Shown here: positions 61,762 through 64,000 of the stretch, one piece after another
How positions within the stretch are numbered: the stretch's first letter is position 1
Layout of the letters: each line of letters begins with the position of its first letter
Origin: an uncultured Synergistales bacterium
GTDB taxonomy: Bacteria > Synergistota > Synergistia > Synergistales > Aminobacteriaceae
NCBI GenBank assembly: GCA_905234075.1
Contig: CAJOGI010000005.1
Location: forward strand, 62,001 to 126,000
Direction: 5' to 3'
DNA length: 64,000 nucleotides
Position numbers and translations under genes: made by a program
Notes under the pieces: generated by a model
The model's database searches: none
What the model was told of the DNA's origin: nothing
The model's input: the letters and a program-made list of their open reading frames with translations, nothing else

Positions 61762-64000
61762 ATGACACATAAAAATCTTCTCAAACTTTCATTATTTTTC
61801 ATGTGCATGAGTTTTTTTTTAATCTTGAGGGGGGTACAGCCCTAGCCGCAAATTGGTACGTTGTATCTGACGGCGATGCTGCTCCGACTACAGTCAAATA
61901 TTCTTCAACAAGTTGGACTGCGGCGGATACCGGCACCACAGCAACCGACCTCAATACATTTTTGAACAGCAGTACTGTTGCAAGCGGCGACACTGTTTAC
62001 ATCAAAGCAGGCGAATACAAATTATCAGCGCAAATCGATTTAACTTCTAAAGTTCTTCACCTTTACGGCGGATTTGCAGGCACTGAAACAACTTCATCAG
62101 ACCGCGATTTGGACACGAACAGAACAACACTTAACGCTAATGCAGATGCAACCAATAAACGCAGTGTTCTCTACATAAGAACCAACTCAACGATTGACGG
62201 CTTCACGATAAAGGGCGGCTCCAACGACTACGGCGGCGGCATTTACATTAGCGGCAACCCGACAATTACAAACTGCACCATTGCGGGCAATACTGCTAAC
62301 GGCTACAATGACGGCAGCGGCAACGGCGGGGGCATTCACATTAACGGCGGCAAACCGACAATTACCAACTGCGCCATTGTGGGCAATACTCTTAGAGGCA
62401 GCGGCGGCGGCGGCGGCGGCATTTCTATTAGGAATGGCGGCACCGCGACAATCGCGACAATTACAAACTGCACCATTACAGGCAATACTGCTAACGGCTA
62501 CTATGGCGGCGGCGGCATTTGTATTAGGGATAGGGGCACCACCGCGACAATCATCAACTGCACTATTACAGGCAATACTGCTGACGGCAACAATGGCGGC
62601 GGCGGCGGCATTTGTATTAAGGATAGCGGCACCGCGACAATCATCAACTGCACCATTGTGAATAATACAATAAATAGTGTTGGACACGAAATTTATTTTG
62701 ATAACAATACAATAACCCTCTACAATACGCTGATATGGAATGCGGAAACAGAGAAAGCTATTAAGTTGCCTGACAATTCCACTATAACCCATTATTGTGC
62801 GTATCCCGGTGCGACAGGCGATAATAATATTGTCTTCGATACGTGGGAAAATCCCGTCTCGTCCGATGTAACAGTCAAGGGCGTTACACATAATGTGTAT
62901 AAAATTTCTGATAATTCCAGTGCGTTACAAGGCATTATCGGTAATGGCAGTCATGATGTAGCACCATCGTTTGACCAAGTCGGCAACGCTTTCGCAAATC
63001 CCCCGATAATCGGCGCGGTTGAGTATGTTCTTCCTGTTTTGAGCGTTGACATATCGGGCGACATTGAAATTAGCGCAACATACGGCACAGCAAAGACATC
63101 AACATTTGCCACGACTGTAAGCCTAAGCCCTGATAACAAGGCTTTAACAACGGGCTACACAGTTTCGTGGGACGTTACGGTCAGTACTGATGTTTCAGGA
63201 ATTTCAATCGACCAAAGCGGAGATTTAACTGTCGGAAGCGCGACACCCATCGGAACTTATGAAGCTACAGTGAAAGCTCAGGCGACATATGGCGCAGCAA
63301 AATCAAACGTTGCAGAGAAAACTGTTACTATAACCGTTGAAAGCGGCGATATTACTTTAACTTTGACATCAAAAGATTTGCCCGGCGGAAAAGTCGGCAC
63401 GGTATATTCTGAAGATCAATATTTCACGGCAACGGTTGAGCCCTCGTCAGCAGATATTTCTTGGGATGTCAGCGGACTGCCCGAAGGCTTGAGTTTTGAC
63501 AAAGGCAAGATTTCAGGAACGCCGACAGCGAGCGGAGATTTCAGCGTTAAAGTTACGGTAACGGCGACGCTTGCAAATTACAACACTGTATCAAAAGACA
63601 TCACGGCTTCAATAACGATTGCGGCGGCTGATGGCGGTAGCGGCGATAGTGATGGCGGATCAGGCGGCAGCGGCGGTAGTACTGATGACGGCAAAACGAT
63701 AACGGTTCCCTCAAGCGGAATTAGCGGTCTCACTGATACGCAAAAGAAGACAGTAGAAACTTTAATCTTGAACAGCGTTAATGATCTATCGCAAATCACA
63801 GCAACGGACTTCCCGAACTTAACGAGCGTGAAAATTTCTTCAGATGTTGACGTCGGCAACGGCGGCGTGCTTGATTTAAGCTCATTGCCTGCAACCATTA
63901 CGACCTTCTCAATTTCGGGCAACAGCACTGTGAAAAGTTTGAACTTGAAAGCAAGCAAGGTCGCCAACATTGACGCAAGCGGCTGCTTTGAATTAAAGAG
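61762..64000 (+). CDS. Beta-helix/LRR surface protein, out of frame at T9/G6 (probably phase-variable), 3' end beyond window
   Basis: ATG 61762 after AAAGGAGG opens a signal peptide (MTHKNLLKLSLFFMCMSFF), but the frame stops at TAG 61843. From 61845 to the window end another frame stays open for 718 codons without any Met. One extra base in T9 (61812-61820) or G6 (61829-61834) joins the two and gives a signal peptide ending GGTALA before ANWYV. The mature part has five ~30-residue Pmp-like beta-helix repeats (GGGI.I...TITNCTI.GN, about 62230-62660), Ig/He_PIG-like domains (LPEGLSFDKGKISGTP), a Gly/Ser linker, and BspA-like leucine-rich repeats to the edge. A large adhesin or autotransporter-like protein. 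Confidence 0.8.
61812..61834 (+). repeat. Homopolymer runs T9 and G6 in signal-peptide codons
   Basis: T9 (61812-61820) and G6 (61829-61834) lie 14 bp apart in the only stretch where the start and the mature-protein frames disagree. Gain of one base, or loss of two, restores the frame. Confidence 0.75.
62230..62660 (+). repeat. Five in-frame beta-helix repeats with GGC microsatellites
   Basis: Units of about 85-100 bp encode GGGI-x-I ... TITNCTI-x-GNTA. Their junctions are GGC runs (up to six GGC codons at 62404-62421), which are prone to in-frame expansion and contraction. Confidence 0.8.

Noticed and set aside
62187-62891. Minus-strand 234-codon and plus-strand 126-codon frames across the beta-helix repeats
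   Set aside because: Ala/Ile-rich shadows created by GGC/ACC-rich repeats; the frame with true repeat signatures is the one open from 61845.

Overview
The window reads as chromosome of a diderm, anaerobic, AT-rich bacterium, most likely a gut-type member of the Synergistota. The assignment rests on an SLH-domain porin that ties the outer membrane to peptidoglycan, an AsmA/TamB-like protein, periplasmic FMN-binding fumarate-reductase-type flavoproteins without haem, a NikKLMQO nickel transporter, and overall gene style. Negativicutes share some of these traits, so the phylum call is an inference. No prophage, CRISPR array or complete insertion sequence is visible.

Layout. 1-6576 (mostly minus): a cut-off secreted protein, a FecCD-type permease with an exported CbiK-like chelatase, then Ppx/GppA, YibE/F, an RluD-like pseudouridine synthase and a YhaM-like nuclease in an overlapping operon. 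6665-11282: dcd-nadK-recN, a MerR regulator and a divergent class V aminotransferase. 11403-15156: a large hybrid sensor kinase and a receiver protein. 15201-18549: citC, a CapD/FlaA1-type sugar-nucleotide enzyme and an unknown protein. 18683-31334: dnaX, dnaE, a KDG-type sugar kinase, uvrA, tRNA-Leu(AAG), rlmN and ftsH. 31414-39274: a site-2 protease, an AsmA-like giant, a C69 dipeptidase and two tandem Tim44-like/zinc-ribbon proteins. 39384-49142: two tandem flavoprotein reductases, a MscS channel, a YerC/TrpR-like regulator, an SH3-type secreted protein, a DEAD-box helicase and rlmB. 49286-54901: a CPA2 antiporter, the SLH porin with a long leader, an orphan IS630-OrfA-like HTH protein and fumC. 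54928-61625: nikOQMLK, mazG and leuS. 61762-64000: the start of a large beta-helix surface protein that is out of frame at homopolymer runs.

Metabolic reading: fumarase plus the two periplasmic fumarate/urocanate-reductase-like proteins fit anaerobic respiration on an organic acceptor. The nickel transporter and the CbiK/FecCD pair show a strong investment in metal or tetrapyrrole uptake.

The most unusual content is outside the genes. (1) A four-copy intergenic family (near 2390-2533, 25075-25221, 45893-46035 and 52950-53092). Each copy has an extended -10 box (TGN-TAWAAT), a conserved G-free core 44-46 nt downstream of it, and a T-tract 128-132 nt from the predicted start; this looks like a family of ~130-nt small RNAs. 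(2) About twenty loci carry degenerate heptanucleotide arrays (TTAGGAG-like, either strand). They lie between genes and also run into coding ends, where they encode ELGVRN-like tails; on one strand they contain GGAGG and can act as ribosome-binding sites. (3) The surface-protein gene at the right end looks phase-variable through T9 and G6 runs in its signal-peptide codons.
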